Notes: generated from the letters alone by a model not told the origin. DNA of 64,000 nucleotides from Ahrensia kielensis DSM 5890 (GCF_000374465.1 NZ_KB894528.1:299127-363126); one strand, 5' to 3'; counted from the first letter of the stretch, positions 26,560-35,224 are shown. Program-made: numbers and translations.

Positions 26560-27732
26560 TTATTTATTCGCTTCAAGTTTCAGCGAAAGAGCGCTGATCA
26601 ATGACGCAGGGTTTGATGTGGCCGCTGCGATAAGCTGCGCAACAGGTACAGGTGAGGCTGGGGCCGCAGAGATGGTCAAGCTCTTAGGATTATCCAGATA
26701 TTGGCCAATGGCAGCGCTTGCCTTGGCAGCAAAATCTGGATCGCCGAGCTGTGCAAGACCAAGGGGCAGCATGCCTTTTGCAAAAGCGACTGTGCTCTCG
26801 CGGTTCATGCCTTGCTGAGCACCAAAGAAGTCGATCAGGCGGCCCGTCAGGGATTTATCATCAATCGTGATTGAAGCGGAATTAATGTCCAATTGCTGCA
26901 TCATGCCGAGCATCGCAAGACCCATCTGTTGGTCATTGTCTTTGTTGGCTTTTTGCATTTCCTGCATCGCCGTCGCCAATTGTGTGGTGTAACCACCAAC
27001 TTCAAAGCGGAATGTAAGATCGGCAGCGTCTTCGGCTGAAATAATCATTGGATCGAGAATAAGATCGCCATTGCCAAGGTCCCAAGTGCCTTTGGCTTCA
27101 AGCGTGCCATTGATCTGTTCGTAATTAAGCGCTTTCATCGTTTCAATTGTCTTGGCATCGCCAGTCGCTGTGAAGTCAATGAATAGATCTTCAATGACCA
27201 TGTCAGAGCTTATTTTCCCGCCTGGCTGATAGTCAGAAATCGTAGCTGAACTTTTTCCTGCAGAAAAAATGGTTTTACCGTTTCTGCTAATCTTGATCGG
27301 AGCGCTGACGGCATTTCTGTAAAAAGAACCTTTTAAAATGGGGTCTGTCTCATTGGGGCCAGCAATAAAGTAACCTTCAATTATAACACCGCCAAAAGAA
27401 AATTTTACATCATCGTCATTTGTTTCAAAACCCGGTACGCCGATACGGCCAACAATATAGCCGTCGTTAGGGGCTTCGATGACATCTTGAAGAATGAATG
27501 AATCAATTTTCACAGAATCGGTTTCTGCATATTTAAGAGTGACGCCTTTGAGAACAACGTCATCGCCGCCTTCAACGCTAACGCTGTCAGCGTTCACTGT
27601 AATGCCTTGCAATTCGAGTTGCGCAGCGAGGCGATCAAGCACGGTCTGGCCGTCAATTGCCGCAAATGCTGATGTCGCAAATGTTGAAATGATCGCTGTT
27701 GCGACTGTCGTTTTAAAAATCATGGGCAGCAT
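26560..27732 (-). CDS. Secreted protein of unknown function (AsmA/DUF-like beta repeats)
   Basis: A 390-residue protein with a signal peptide (FKTTVATAIISTFATSAFAAID) from ATG 27732, preceded by an AGACAGG site. ATG 27723 is an alternative. The mature part alternates short beta strands (SVEGGDDVVLKGVTLKY, SASITIDDKSLTGRL) with helices, and ends ISALSLKLEANK. No catalytic motif is visible. Similar rhizobial proteins are annotated only as hypothetical. It is probably periplasmic. The comparison with AsmA-like beta-repeat proteins is a weak impression. Confidence 0.78.
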   Translation of the reverse strand: MLPMIFKTTVATAIISTFATSAFAAIDGQTVLDRLAAQLELQGITVNADSVSVEGGDDVVLKGVTLKYAETDSVKIDSFILQDVIEAPNDGYIVGRIGVPGFETNDDDVKFSFGGVIIEGYFIAGPNETDPILKGSFYRNAVSAPIKISRNGKTIFSAGKSSATISDYQPGGKISSDMVIEDLFIDFTATGDAKTIETMKALNYEQINGTLEAKGTWDLGNGDLILDPMIISAEDAADLTFRFEVGGYTTQLATAMQEMQKANKDNDQQMGLAMLGMMQQLDINSASITIDDKSLTGRLIDFFGAQQGMNRESTVAFAKGMLPLGLAQLGDPDFAAKASAAIGQYLDNPKSLTISAAPASPVPVAQLIAAATSNPASLISALSLKLEANK

Positions 27733-27858
27733 AATATGGCCTGTCTCTTAAGTTGGATGATGCGCCAAAGATACGGCGCTTGGCGCAAGCTGCAAGGCAA
27801 TTATGTGATAAAAATGACGTGAAGTTAAGTTCGCATAAATATGCGCTATTATTTGTAT

Positions 27859-28578
27859 CTAAAAGGGGCAGGGGCTTTTTAAGTTTAACCACTCGCGTGT
27901 GACAGGGTGATAAAACTCAACCTGTGTGGAATGCAGGCACATGCGCTCATGGGCGTAATAAGCCTCGTCAGGTGCATACATACGGTCGCCTATGATTGGA
28001 TGGCCCAGATATTGGCAATGGACACGCAATTGATGCGAGCGGCCCGTTTTGGGCTTCATCAAAAGGTCGGTTGTTGTTTCTGTTTGGGAAATAACTTCCC
28101 ATTCAGTAATTGCTTCGCGCCCTTGCTCGTGATCGATCATTTGGCGCGGCCGGTTTGGCCAGTCGCAGCGCAAAGGCTGGTTCACGATGCCTGATTGTTG
28201 ATCCGGGTGGCCCCATACACGCGCAATATATTGTTTTTTAACAACGCGATCCTCAAATTGACGTCCTAAATGGGCGCGCGTTTTGGCCGTTAGACCAAAT
28301 ATGATCAGGCCTGATGTGTCCCAGTCGAGCCGATGCACCAAACGCGCCTCAGAATTATAGTCGATAGCGCGCGATTCGAGGCAGTCATGCGTGCCCGGGC
28401 TTGTGCCAGAAACAGTCAATAAACCGGTCGGTTTATCCAGAACAAGCACAAATTCATCTTCATAAACAACGGCGAGTGGAACCATTGGCGGGTTGTAGTC
28501 AGGGCGTGGGCGTTGTGGAATCACGGTCATTTCCAAATTCATTTGCGGCTGTTTATCAAAAAATATCGTGTAGCCCAT
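27859..28578 (-). CDS. rluA: Dual-specificity RNA pseudouridine synthase RluA
   Basis: Converts uridine to pseudouridine in 23S rRNA (U746) and tRNA (U32) in E. coli. It is 239 residues with the catalytic HRLDWDTSGL motif (Asp85), KKQYIARVWGHP, CDWPNRPRQ and TGRSHQLRVHCQYLGHPIIGD, which follow E. coli RluA closely and separate it from RluC/RluD. No S4 domain is present. The first 25 residues are not conserved. ATG 28578 has AGG upstream, but a start at 28530 cannot be excluded. It is divergent from the hydrolase gene at 28646. Confidence 0.92.
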   Translation of the reverse strand: MGYTIFFDKQPQMNLEMTVIPQRPRPDYNPPMVPLAVVYEDEFVLVLDKPTGLLTVSGTSPGTHDCLESRAIDYNSEARLVHRLDWDTSGLIIFGLTAKTRAHLGRQFEDRVVKKQYIARVWGHPDQQSGIVNQPLRCDWPNRPRQMIDHEQGREAITEWEVISQTETTTDLLMKPKTGRSHQLRVHCQYLGHPIIGDRMYAPDEAYYAHERMCLHSTQVEFYHPVTREWLNLKSPCPF

Positions 28579-28645
28579 ACAATTTTGCCTAAAATCGGGT
28601 ATATCGGTTTCATTAGGGCAATTTGATCAAGAATTTGGATGATCC

Positions 28646-29518
28646 ATGGGTGCTTCAGCACAAATCAACGCGCAGCGTTATCATTTTTCGGCGCGTATAA
28701 TCGTTTCATTTTTTGCGGTTTGGGCAACATTATTGCTTGCACCTATGCAAGCCAGTGCAGCCAAACTGCATGACGGTATTCGATACTCCGGTAATCTAAA
28801 GCTAGATGTTTATGAACCCGATGGTGGACGCGGCTTGTTTGCGCGTAAAAAACCTGTCGTGATTTATATTCACGGCGGCGGCTGGGCAAAAGGCGACCGC
28901 AAGCGCGTTTATAAAATGCCAGAATGGTTGACGTCCAAGGGCTATGTCTTTGTCGCGATGGATTATCGCAAAGTGCCAGCAACAACGATTGACGGGCAGG
29001 TGCATGATGTAACCGCGGCTATGAACTGGGCGCGCAAAAATATCCGTAAATATGGCGGCGACCCAAACCGTATGGTTCTAATGGGGCATTCTGCAGGCGC
29101 GCATCTTTCAGCCTTGATTGCTTCCAAAGGGCAAGCAAAAGGCTTTCGCGGTATCATTCCCAATGATGTGCAGGCTTATGACTTGCTCGCCTATGCCACG
29201 AAACGCGGGTCAATTGGCTCTATGTTCGGACTGGCTTTTACCGATGAGCCAAAAAACTGGATGCGGTGGTCGCCTGCGACCTATGCCCGTTCAACAAAAC
29301 GGATGCCGCCACATTTGATACTTTATTCGAGCAGCCAAGGTGAGCGTCGACGTTCAATTTCGATTGGCTATGCAAATCTAATCAAAGGCCTTGGCACGCC
29401 AACCGAAATTTTCCATGGCACGGCCTATCGTCATGGCGCAATTGCTGCGCGTCTTGGACGCCCAGGTGACGCTGCAAGCGCTGCTATTGAGCGCTTTTTG
29501 AAAAGAGTGACGCGTTAA
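28646..29518 (+). CDS. Secreted alpha/beta hydrolase (esterase/lipase family)
   Basis: A 290-residue protein with an N-terminal hydrophobic leader (residues 16-38, ending MQASAA), so it is probably exported. It shows the HSL-like oxyanion motif HGGG (76-79) and the nucleophile elbow GHSAGA with Ser149. The acid is likely in the C-terminal third and the histidine in TAYRHGAI. The fold resembles small carboxylesterases and kynurenine-formamidase-like enzymes. The substrate is unknown. It is followed by an SDR gene on the same strand. Confidence 0.88.
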   Translation: MGASAQINAQRYHFSARIIVSFFAVWATLLLAPMQASAAKLHDGIRYSGNLKLDVYEPDGGRGLFARKKPVVIYIHGGGWAKGDRKRVYKMPEWLTSKGYVFVAMDYRKVPATTIDGQVHDVTAAMNWARKNIRKYGGDPNRMVLMGHSAGAHLSALIASKGQAKGFRGIIPNDVQAYDLLAYATKRGSIGSMFGLAFTDEPKNWMRWSPATYARSTKRMPPHLILYSSSQGERRRSISIGYANLIKGLGTPTEIFHGTAYRHGAIAARLGRPGDAASAAIERFLKRVTR

Positions 29519-29571
29519 AATAGTCAAGAAATTTATCTGGCCTGATGTTCAGTCAAAACGAGGATGCGACA

Positions 29572-30252
29572 ATGGCGAGAGTTTTAATTACGGGCGCTGC
29601 ACGCGGTATTGGACACGCATTGGCCGCAGAGCTGATAAAGCGCGGCCATAACATTATCGCGACGGTGCGAAACGATGCCGACGGCCAAGCGCTTAAATCA
29701 ACCTTTGGTGCTAAGATCGATGTCTTGGTGTTCGATGTTACGGACCATGAAGCCATTAAAAAGGCTGCATCAAGCGTTGAAGGCGCAATTGACGTTCTGG
29801 TCAATAATGCTGGCGTGATCGGGCCTGAAAAACAATCAACGCTGGATATGGATTTTGCTGGTTTTGCAAAGACGCTAGAGATCAACACACTTGCGCCATT
29901 GATGATGTGTCAGGCATTTCTGCCGCACATTAAACAGAGCAAAAGGCCCGGTATCATCACTATATCGTCGCAGATGGGTAAGATGGCTTATCAAGTCTCA
30001 GACCGCATTGCGTATCGCGCATCAAAATCTGCCGTCAATAAAGTGATGCAAGGGTTAGCGACCGATCTGCGTGAAATAAACATTCCCGTTCAGTTGGTGC
30101 ATCCTGGCTGGGTGCGAACCGATATGGGTGGGCAGGGCGCTGATATTTCCGTTGATGAAAGCGTCAGTGGTATCGCCGACTTGGTTGAAAATATCGATAT
30201 GAGTAAGACGGGCACATTCGTTGCTTACGATGGTTCAACAATGGAATGGTGA
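29572..30252 (+). CDS. SDR family oxidoreductase
   Basis: A 226-residue short-chain dehydrogenase of the C-factor-like group. NAD(P)-binding TGAARGIGHALA (residues 7-18), NNAG, the catalytic serine in TISSQMGK and YRASKSAVN are present. The start ATG 29572 has GAGG eight bases upstream and begins MARVLITG. The open frame extends to 29545 without homology. The substrate is unknown. It ends 3 bp from the convergent DUF2293 gene. Confidence 0.88.
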   Translation: MARVLITGAARGIGHALAAELIKRGHNIIATVRNDADGQALKSTFGAKIDVLVFDVTDHEAIKKAASSVEGAIDVLVNNAGVIGPEKQSTLDMDFAGFAKTLEINTLAPLMMCQAFLPHIKQSKRPGIITISSQMGKMAYQVSDRIAYRASKSAVNKVMQGLATDLREINIPVQLVHPGWVRTDMGGQGADISVDESVSGIADLVENIDMSKTGTFVAYDGSTMEW

Positions 30253-30255
30253 TGC

Positions 30256-30639
30256 CTATTCTGGCTCATCATCAAAATCTTCATCACCTTCATTTTCATG
30301 CGCAACATTTGTTTTGTGACTGCGCATAAGCGTTAGCTCATCTTCATCCGCATCAATCAGGCGCGTTGAACCCCAGATACGCAAGACATCATTCATCGCA
30401 TCCAGCACAAAGTGGCGTGCACTATCGCTGTCATAGCCCTCATCAAGCAATTCGTCATAATCGGTGTGGTTGTGGCGCACATGTGTCGTCACCGCCAGCC
30501 AAGCGCTAATATCAGCGGGCAGGTGCCGTAAATGGCGTTTGCGGGCAATATCCTTAATGGCGATCACTTCGCTGAGCGGCGCATGGGGCACCAATGCGTT
30601 CAAAGCTTTGGACATTTCAACTTGAAATCGTGTGCTCAT
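30256..30639 (-). CDS. DUF2293 family protein
   Basis: A 127-residue acidic cytosolic protein. The core VRHNHTDYDELLDEGYDSDSAR in two parts and FVLDAMNDVLRIWG match what I know of the DUF2293 domain. The C-terminus is highly acidic (EGDEDFDDEPE). Function unknown. It lies between the convergent SDR and the divergent arsR/methyltransferase gene, and its start is about 95 bp from the latter. Confidence 0.85.
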   Translation of the reverse strand: MSTRFQVEMSKALNALVPHAPLSEVIAIKDIARKRHLRHLPADISAWLAVTTHVRHNHTDYDELLDEGYDSDSARHFVLDAMNDVLRIWGSTRLIDADEDELTLMRSHKTNVAHENEGDEDFDDEPE

Positions 30640-30693
30640 AATTCAACTATCTATTGGTAACATTCAATATGGTGCTTGTAGCAAATACGTTTG

Positions 30694-30717
30694 TGATATA
30701 AAGATATGTTTATGTCA
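30694..30717. promoter_or_regulatory. SahR-like operator before arsR/methyltransferase-metF
   Basis: A 24-bp imperfect dyad: left half TGATATAAAGAT (30694-30705), right half ATGTTTATGTCA (30706-30717), with 10 of 12 positions complementary. It ends 16 bp before the ATG of an ArsR regulator. The AT-rich core resembles the operators of SAH-sensing ArsR proteins (SahR) that control methionine-cycle genes. Autoregulation is inferred. Confidence 0.6.
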
Positions 30718-30733
30718 TTTAATTGAGAGTGCT

Positions 30734-31729
30734 ATGTTTCAAATCGATCCCTATGTTGATTGCCTTAAATCCATTGCGGAGCCAAGCCGTTTGCGCATTT
30801 TGCGTTTGCTTGCCGATGGCGATTTGACCGTTTCAGACCTTACCGCGATTCTTGGCCAATCTCAGCCACGCGTTTCGCGCCACTTGAAATTGCTCATTGA
30901 TGCACAATTGATAAACCGCTGGCAGGAAGGTTCATGGGCGCTGTTCCGGCTTGTATCTTCCGGCACCAAGGCTGACCTTGTGCATTCATTATTGGCAGCC
31001 ATTGAGCCCACAGATCCCGTTGTTCAGCGTGATCTTGAGCGTTTGGAATCTGTGAAACAAAAACGCCGTGCTGCTGCTGCAGAATATTTTGCCAAAAATG
31101 CTGCCAGCTGGGACAAGCTGCGCATGTTGCATGCCGCTGACGGTGATGTTGAAAAAGCACTGCTTGAAATTACAGGCAGGGGTCCATTCAACAACATGCT
31201 TGATATTGGCACGGGCACTGGGCGCATGCTTGAGCTATTTGCTCCTTACTATCGTTCTGCTGTTGGTATTGATGCCAGCCGCGAAATGCTTGGCGTTGCG
31301 CGCTCAAATCTTGAAGCCGCAGAACTGTCCAATGTCGAGGTTCGGCTTGGCGATATTTACAACATGCCCGTCGAGCGCAACGCCTATGATTTAATCGTCA
31401 TCCATCAGGTGCTACACTATTTGGATGATCCGGCAGCTGCGATGCGCGAGGCCATGCGAAGCCTATCGCCGTCTGGCCGGTTGGTCGTCGTGGATTTTGC
31501 ACCGCATGAAATGGAGTTTCTGCGTCAGGAACACCAGCATCAACGCCTCGGTTTTGAAACCAAGGCCATCGAGGGCTGGTTTAAAGAAGCAGGGCTACAG
31601 TCAATCGCGTCAAAAGCAATTAAATCCTCTGGCACCAATGACGGCAATCCTTTGACCGTCATGATTTGGGCTGCCGAAGACAAACGAATTGAAATTGCAG
31701 ATACTGCACATGTGGAGAAATTAGCATAA
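30734..31729 (+). CDS. ArsR-family regulator fused to SAM methyltransferase
   Basis: A 331-residue fusion. Residues 1-100 are an ArsR winged helix (PSRLRILRLLADGDLTVSDL, QSQPRVSRHLKLL recognition helix). Residues 110-310 are a class I methyltransferase with motif I LDIGTGTGRMLEL, the acidic loop VGIDAS and VIHQVLHYL. ATG 30734 has GAGAG upstream. The longer frame from 30632 crosses the operator. The stop overlaps metF's ATG (TAATG), so the two are coupled. A regulator able to bind SAM or SAH next to metF suggests feedback on the methionine/SAM cycle. Whether the methyltransferase domain is catalytic is unknown. Confidence 0.9.
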   Translation: MFQIDPYVDCLKSIAEPSRLRILRLLADGDLTVSDLTAILGQSQPRVSRHLKLLIDAQLINRWQEGSWALFRLVSSGTKADLVHSLLAAIEPTDPVVQRDLERLESVKQKRRAAAAEYFAKNAASWDKLRMLHAADGDVEKALLEITGRGPFNNMLDIGTGTGRMLELFAPYYRSAVGIDASREMLGVARSNLEAAELSNVEVRLGDIYNMPVERNAYDLIVIHQVLHYLDDPAAAMREAMRSLSPSGRLVVVDFAPHEMEFLRQEHQHQRLGFETKAIEGWFKEAGLQSIASKAIKSSGTNDGNPLTVMIWAAEDKRIEIADTAHVEKLA

Positions 31730-32643
31730 TGACCGGATCAGTATTATCGCGGACGCATGGTGCTGCTGAAGAGCGTAACTTGCGCATTTCCTTTGAGTTT
31801 TTTCCACCCAAAAATGATGCGATGGAAGAAACATTAGCGCAAACAATTACAAAATTGGCACCGCTTTCACCGGATTTCATTTCAGTGACCTATGGCGCAG
31901 GTGGCTCCACCCGCGATCCATCAAGGCGCACGCTTGCCAAAATTTTAGAACAGGCTGGTGTGCCAGCTGCTGCGCATTTGACATGTGTTGGCTCGACCAA
32001 AGCAGAAGTTGATGAAGTCATACGCGACTTTGCGTCGATGGGTATCAGCAGATTTGTTGCGCTGCGCGGTGATCCTGAAACGGGAATGGGTACTCAATAT
32101 GTGCCAACAGAAGGCGGATATGAAAATGCCGCTGATCTGGTTTCAGGCCTCAAAGCCACGTCAGATTTTGATGTGTCAGTGGCAGCCTATCCTGAAAAAC
32201 ATCCCGAAAGCCCAGACTTTGATGCAGACATAGAAATGTTGAAGCGCAAAGTCGACAATGGTGCTAACCGCGCGATTACGCAGTTCTTTTTCGAAAACGA
32301 TTTGTATGAGCGCTATGTTGAGCGTGTGCGTGCCGCTGGTATCAATGTGCCAATCGTGCCGGGTATTTTGCCAATCCATAATTTCAAAGCCATGTCCAAT
32401 TTTGCACAAAGGTGCCAAACCAATGTACCTGCTTGGTTAGCGGATCGGTTTTCTGGCCTTGAGAACGATGCTCAAACCCATGCGATGATTGCAACCGCCA
32501 TTGCCGCAGATCAAGTAACGGACCTTGTTGACCGCGGCGTGACCGATTTTCACTTCTATACGATGAACAGGCCAGACCTTGTTTTTGCCTTGTGTAAGCT
32601 GATCGGCATTAAGGGAAATGACAATTCAGCTTGGGCAGCATAA
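31729..32643 (+). CDS. metF: Methylenetetrahydrofolate reductase
   Basis: Reduces 5,10-methylene-THF to 5-methyl-THF with FAD and NAD(P)H, supplying methyl groups for methionine synthase. It is a 304-residue TIM barrel with ISFEFFPPKN (catalytic Glu), FISVTYGAGGSTR, HLTCVG, ALRGDP and AITQFFFEND. Its first base is the last base of the upstream regulator's stop codon. The overlap and the operator at 30694 imply joint regulation by methyl-group status. Confidence 0.97.
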   Translation: MTGSVLSRTHGAAEERNLRISFEFFPPKNDAMEETLAQTITKLAPLSPDFISVTYGAGGSTRDPSRRTLAKILEQAGVPAAAHLTCVGSTKAEVDEVIRDFASMGISRFVALRGDPETGMGTQYVPTEGGYENAADLVSGLKATSDFDVSVAAYPEKHPESPDFDADIEMLKRKVDNGANRAITQFFFENDLYERYVERVRAAGINVPIVPGILPIHNFKAMSNFAQRCQTNVPAWLADRFSGLENDAQTHAMIATAIAADQVTDLVDRGVTDFHFYTMNRPDLVFALCKLIGIKGNDNSAWAA

Positions 32644-32702
32644 GGAAACGTTGAACAGTCTGTCGCCGAAACGCTGCCTAGTGTGAACAATCATAGCGCT
32701 TA

Positions 32703-32737
32703 TATGGTCTCCAGAATTACCTTCCAAGGAGACCATA
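32703..32737 (+). promoter_or_regulatory. Inverted repeat covering the azoR ribosome binding site
   Basis: A perfect 10-bp inverted repeat, TATGGTCTCC (32703-32712) and GGAGACCATA (32728-32737), with a 15-nt spacer. The right arm contains the GGAG ribosome binding site and abuts the ATG. If the left arm is transcribed, an RNA hairpin would hide the start site. Otherwise it may be a DNA operator. Confidence 0.6.
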
Positions 32738-33325
32738 ATGCCTACAATTCTTTCTATCCAATCATCTGCCCGTCATGAGAATTCCCATAGCCGCGATCTT
32801 AGCAAAGAGCTGATTGCAAAGCTCAATAAGAGCGGAAATTTTGACGTGCAGGAACGCGATTTAACGCAGACTATTCCGCACGTAAATGAAAAGTGGCTCG
32901 GCGCAAACTGGACACCAAAGACAGACCGTAACGCTGAACAAAAGGCGGATCTGGAACTGTCCGACAAGCTTGTTGAGCAGCTAAAGGCAGCCGATGTTCT
33001 CGTAATCGGCGCGCCGATATATAATTTTTCTGTACCTGCCGCGCTTAAAGCTTGGATCGATATGGTTTGCCGCGCAGGCGACACATTTAAATATACTGAA
33101 ACAGGGCCAAAAGGTCTTCTTGAAGGCAAAAAAGCCTATGTGGTCATCGCTTCAGGCGGCGTGCCTGTTGATAGCCCATACGACTTTGCAACACCTTATC
33201 TTCGCCAAGTTCTCGGCTTTATCGGCATCACAGATGTTGAAATCATTGCTGCAGACGGCCTTGTGGCAAATGAAGCTGCATCTCTTGCAAAAGCCAATGC
33301 TGAAATCGAGCGTTTGGCCGCTTAA
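32738..33325 (+). CDS. azoR: FMN-dependent NADH-azoreductase / quinone reductase
   Basis: A flavodoxin-fold enzyme that reduces azo dyes and quinones with NADH, probably protecting against thiol or quinone stress. It is 195 residues with the FMN phosphate-binding SSARHENSHSR, the conserved VLVIGAPIYNFSVPAALKAWID and ASGGVP. The inverted repeat at 32703-32737 overlaps its ribosome binding site, and a strong terminator follows, so it is a single-gene unit. Confidence 0.94.
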   Translation: MPTILSIQSSARHENSHSRDLSKELIAKLNKSGNFDVQERDLTQTIPHVNEKWLGANWTPKTDRNAEQKADLELSDKLVEQLKAADVLVIGAPIYNFSVPAALKAWIDMVCRAGDTFKYTETGPKGLLEGKKAYVVIASGGVPVDSPYDFATPYLRQVLGFIGITDVEIIAADGLVANEAASLAKANAEIERLAA

Positions 33326-33349
33326 TTTCTAAAAGTTCGTAAGAACGAT

Positions 33350-33390
33350 ATACCGCGAATGTTTACGCCCACATTCGCGGTATTTATTTA
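33350..33390 (+). terminator. Intrinsic terminator after azoR
   Basis: A 13-bp perfect stem ATACCGCGAATGT (33350-33362) with ACATTCGCGGTAT (33371-33383), an 8-nt loop, and an AT-rich tail (TTATTTA). Confidence 0.85.
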
Positions 33391-33538
33391 AGCGCCGCCC
33401 GTATTCTTCGTTCAAAGCGATTTCGGCTTAAAATGAATTAAGCGGTTAATGTTCGAGCCGCACATCACGCTATGGGTGGCGCATCACTCGGCCCTGCATT
33501 AGGTTTCACAAATCAGTTGTGATTTGCGGGAGCGAAAT

Positions 33539-34759
33539 ATGGATCGGTATTTGGACGGCCCTGAGGCAGCGTTGGCTCTAAGGCCAGATCAGCCCGTATA
33601 TTGTTTTCGCCCGCACGTATTGATCGAGGACGCAAAGCGCTTCCAATCCCTGTTTCCTGGACAAACCGCCTATGCGGTGAAAACCAACGGCGAGCCGATG
33701 GTGATCAAAACGCTTGTTGATGCAGGCGTCACGGCGTTCGACGTGGCATCCCCAGCCGAATTTGAAATTGTACGCAAATATTCGCCCGATGCAGAAATGC
33801 TTTATATGCATCCGGTCAAAGCACAGTCCGATATTCGCCTTGCGCTTGAACATTACAAAATTCGCACACTCGTCGTTGATCATGAAGATGAGATCGTCAA
33901 AGTTCTGCGGGTTTGCCGCGCCATTGATATTGATCACACGCAAGTCACGGTTTTTGTGCGCCTGCAAACCAAGGGCCACGCAGCCTATGAGCTTTCCAAA
34001 AAGTTCGGTGCTGCGCCAAGCCATGCCGTCGATCTTTTAAGAAGGCTGCACCGTATCGGCTTTAAAACAGGCATCTGTTTTCATGTGGGAAGCCAGATCG
34101 AAGATGCAGACACCTATGAAAAAGCAATTGCATCGGCTTATTGGGTGCGCACACGCGCCAATGTTCCCTTGGTGGGGCTTGATGTCGGCGGTGGATTTCC
34201 TGCCGATTATGGCCGTGACCCAAAGAAAACAAATGATTTTACCCCCGGCTTAGAAGCGCTCATGCAGAGCATTGATGGGGCCGTTAAAGAATATGACTTT
34301 GATGACCTGCCATTGGTTGCCGAACCGGGCAGGGTGATTTGTGCACGGGCCTTCTCGCTCATCGTGCGCGTGCTGCTGCGTAAAGGTAAGCGCCTTTATA
34401 TCAATGATGGCATTTGGGCGTCATTGTCGGATAGCTGGACCGGCAAAATGACGATGCCAGCGCGAATTATACCTGACCCAACAATTAGGCGTCGCAATGG
34501 CGATCCAGAAAAGATCGTCCCATTTAAAGTGTGCGGTGCAACCTGTGATTCCGTTGATATTTTGACACGGCCATTTTATCTGCCGGAAACAATCGACACC
34601 GGAGATTGGATTGAGATTGGCAATATTGGCGCTTATTCGCTTTCGCTGCGTTCTCACTTCAACGGTTTTTACCCAGATACATTCGTTGAAGTTGAAAACG
34701 CATTCGAAATTGGTGAAGCGCCAACAGGCCGTGCCAGCCTTGAGACTATGGGAGATTAG
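33539..34759 (+). CDS. Type III PLP-dependent decarboxylase (ornithine/DAP decarboxylase family)
   Basis: A 406-residue alanine-racemase-fold enzyme. Lys48 in TAYAVKTN would form the PLP Schiff base. Further motifs are FDVASPAEFE, HVGSQ, GLDVGGGFPADYG (phosphate binding), AEPGR and VCGATCDSVDIL, whose Cys-Asp contributes to the second active site of the dimer. This pattern fits the eukaryotic-type ornithine decarboxylases found in alphaproteobacteria (putrescine synthesis). A diaminopimelate or lysine/ornithine specificity cannot be excluded. ATG 33539 has GGGAG six bases upstream. The open frame's TTG at 33524 is less likely. Confidence 0.88.
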   Translation: MDRYLDGPEAALALRPDQPVYCFRPHVLIEDAKRFQSLFPGQTAYAVKTNGEPMVIKTLVDAGVTAFDVASPAEFEIVRKYSPDAEMLYMHPVKAQSDIRLALEHYKIRTLVVDHEDEIVKVLRVCRAIDIDHTQVTVFVRLQTKGHAAYELSKKFGAAPSHAVDLLRRLHRIGFKTGICFHVGSQIEDADTYEKAIASAYWVRTRANVPLVGLDVGGGFPADYGRDPKKTNDFTPGLEALMQSIDGAVKEYDFDDLPLVAEPGRVICARAFSLIVRVLLRKGKRLYINDGIWASLSDSWTGKMTMPARIIPDPTIRRRNGDPEKIVPFKVCGATCDSVDILTRPFYLPETIDTGDWIEIGNIGAYSLSLRSHFNGFYPDTFVEVENAFEIGEAPTGRASLETMGD

Positions 34760-34762
34760 AAC

Positions 34763-35170
34763 TCAGTTCGGCAAACGCACAGTCAATTCAATTTCGATTT
34801 TAAGGTCTGGTGCAGCAAGCGATGCAACGCCCACACCTGTGATGCATGGTTTCGCGCCGCCGAACATATCCAGTATGGCAGGAAAAATCTGGTTCAGCGT
34901 ATCCGGATTTAAATCCACCATGAAAATGCGCGCTATGACAATGTTTTCAGGGTTTGCGCCAATCGCATCCAGTGCTGCTTTAGCATTCAATGCAGCAATC
35001 TTGGCTTGCTCTTCTAAACTTTCTGGAACGGGTAGGCCATCTGGCCGCCATGCAACTTGGCCTGAGATATAGGCCATACGGCCTGGCTCTACGATACTAA
35101 TTTGAGAATATCCCATTTCACCTGCATCTGGCAGTGTGGAAGGGTTCAATCTGGTAATGGCTTGTGTCAT
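34763..35170 (-). CDS. RidA family protein (reactive intermediate deaminase)
   Basis: A 135-residue YjgF/YER057c/UK114 fold protein. Family features are AYISGQVAWRPDG, NAKAALDAIGANPENIV and the C-terminal IEIELTVRLPN. The classic RidA catalytic arginine region (CITGVGVASLAAPDLKIEIE) is altered, so it may belong to an Rid subgroup without deaminase activity. It is divergent from the TetR gene at 35225 across a 54-bp gap holding a perfect palindrome, so it is the probable target of that repressor. Confidence 0.9.
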   Translation of the reverse strand: MTQAITRLNPSTLPDAGEMGYSQISIVEPGRMAYISGQVAWRPDGLPVPESLEEQAKIAALNAKAALDAIGANPENIVIARIFMVDLNPDTLNQIFPAILDMFGGAKPCITGVGVASLAAPDLKIEIELTVRLPN

Positions 35171-35196
35171 ACTAAACTCTATATTGGAAAAGGAAA

Positions 35197-35214
35197 TCTC
35201 TACATATGTAGAGA
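35197..35214. promoter_or_regulatory. Perfect palindrome between ridA-like and tetR genes
   Basis: The 18-bp perfect dyad TCTCTACATATGTAGAGA lies 10 bp before the TetR start and 26 bp before the divergent RidA start. Its size and place fit a TetR-family operator that regulates both genes. The core ACATATGTAGA recurs at 44122-44132. Confidence 0.72.
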
Positions 35215-35224
35215 AAAGCTGTCA

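Noticed and set aside
33421-33455. A TTAA-rich site before the decarboxylase (TTAA-N6-TTAA) considered as a second CtrA box
   Set aside because: The spacing is six rather than seven bases, so it does not match the consensus.
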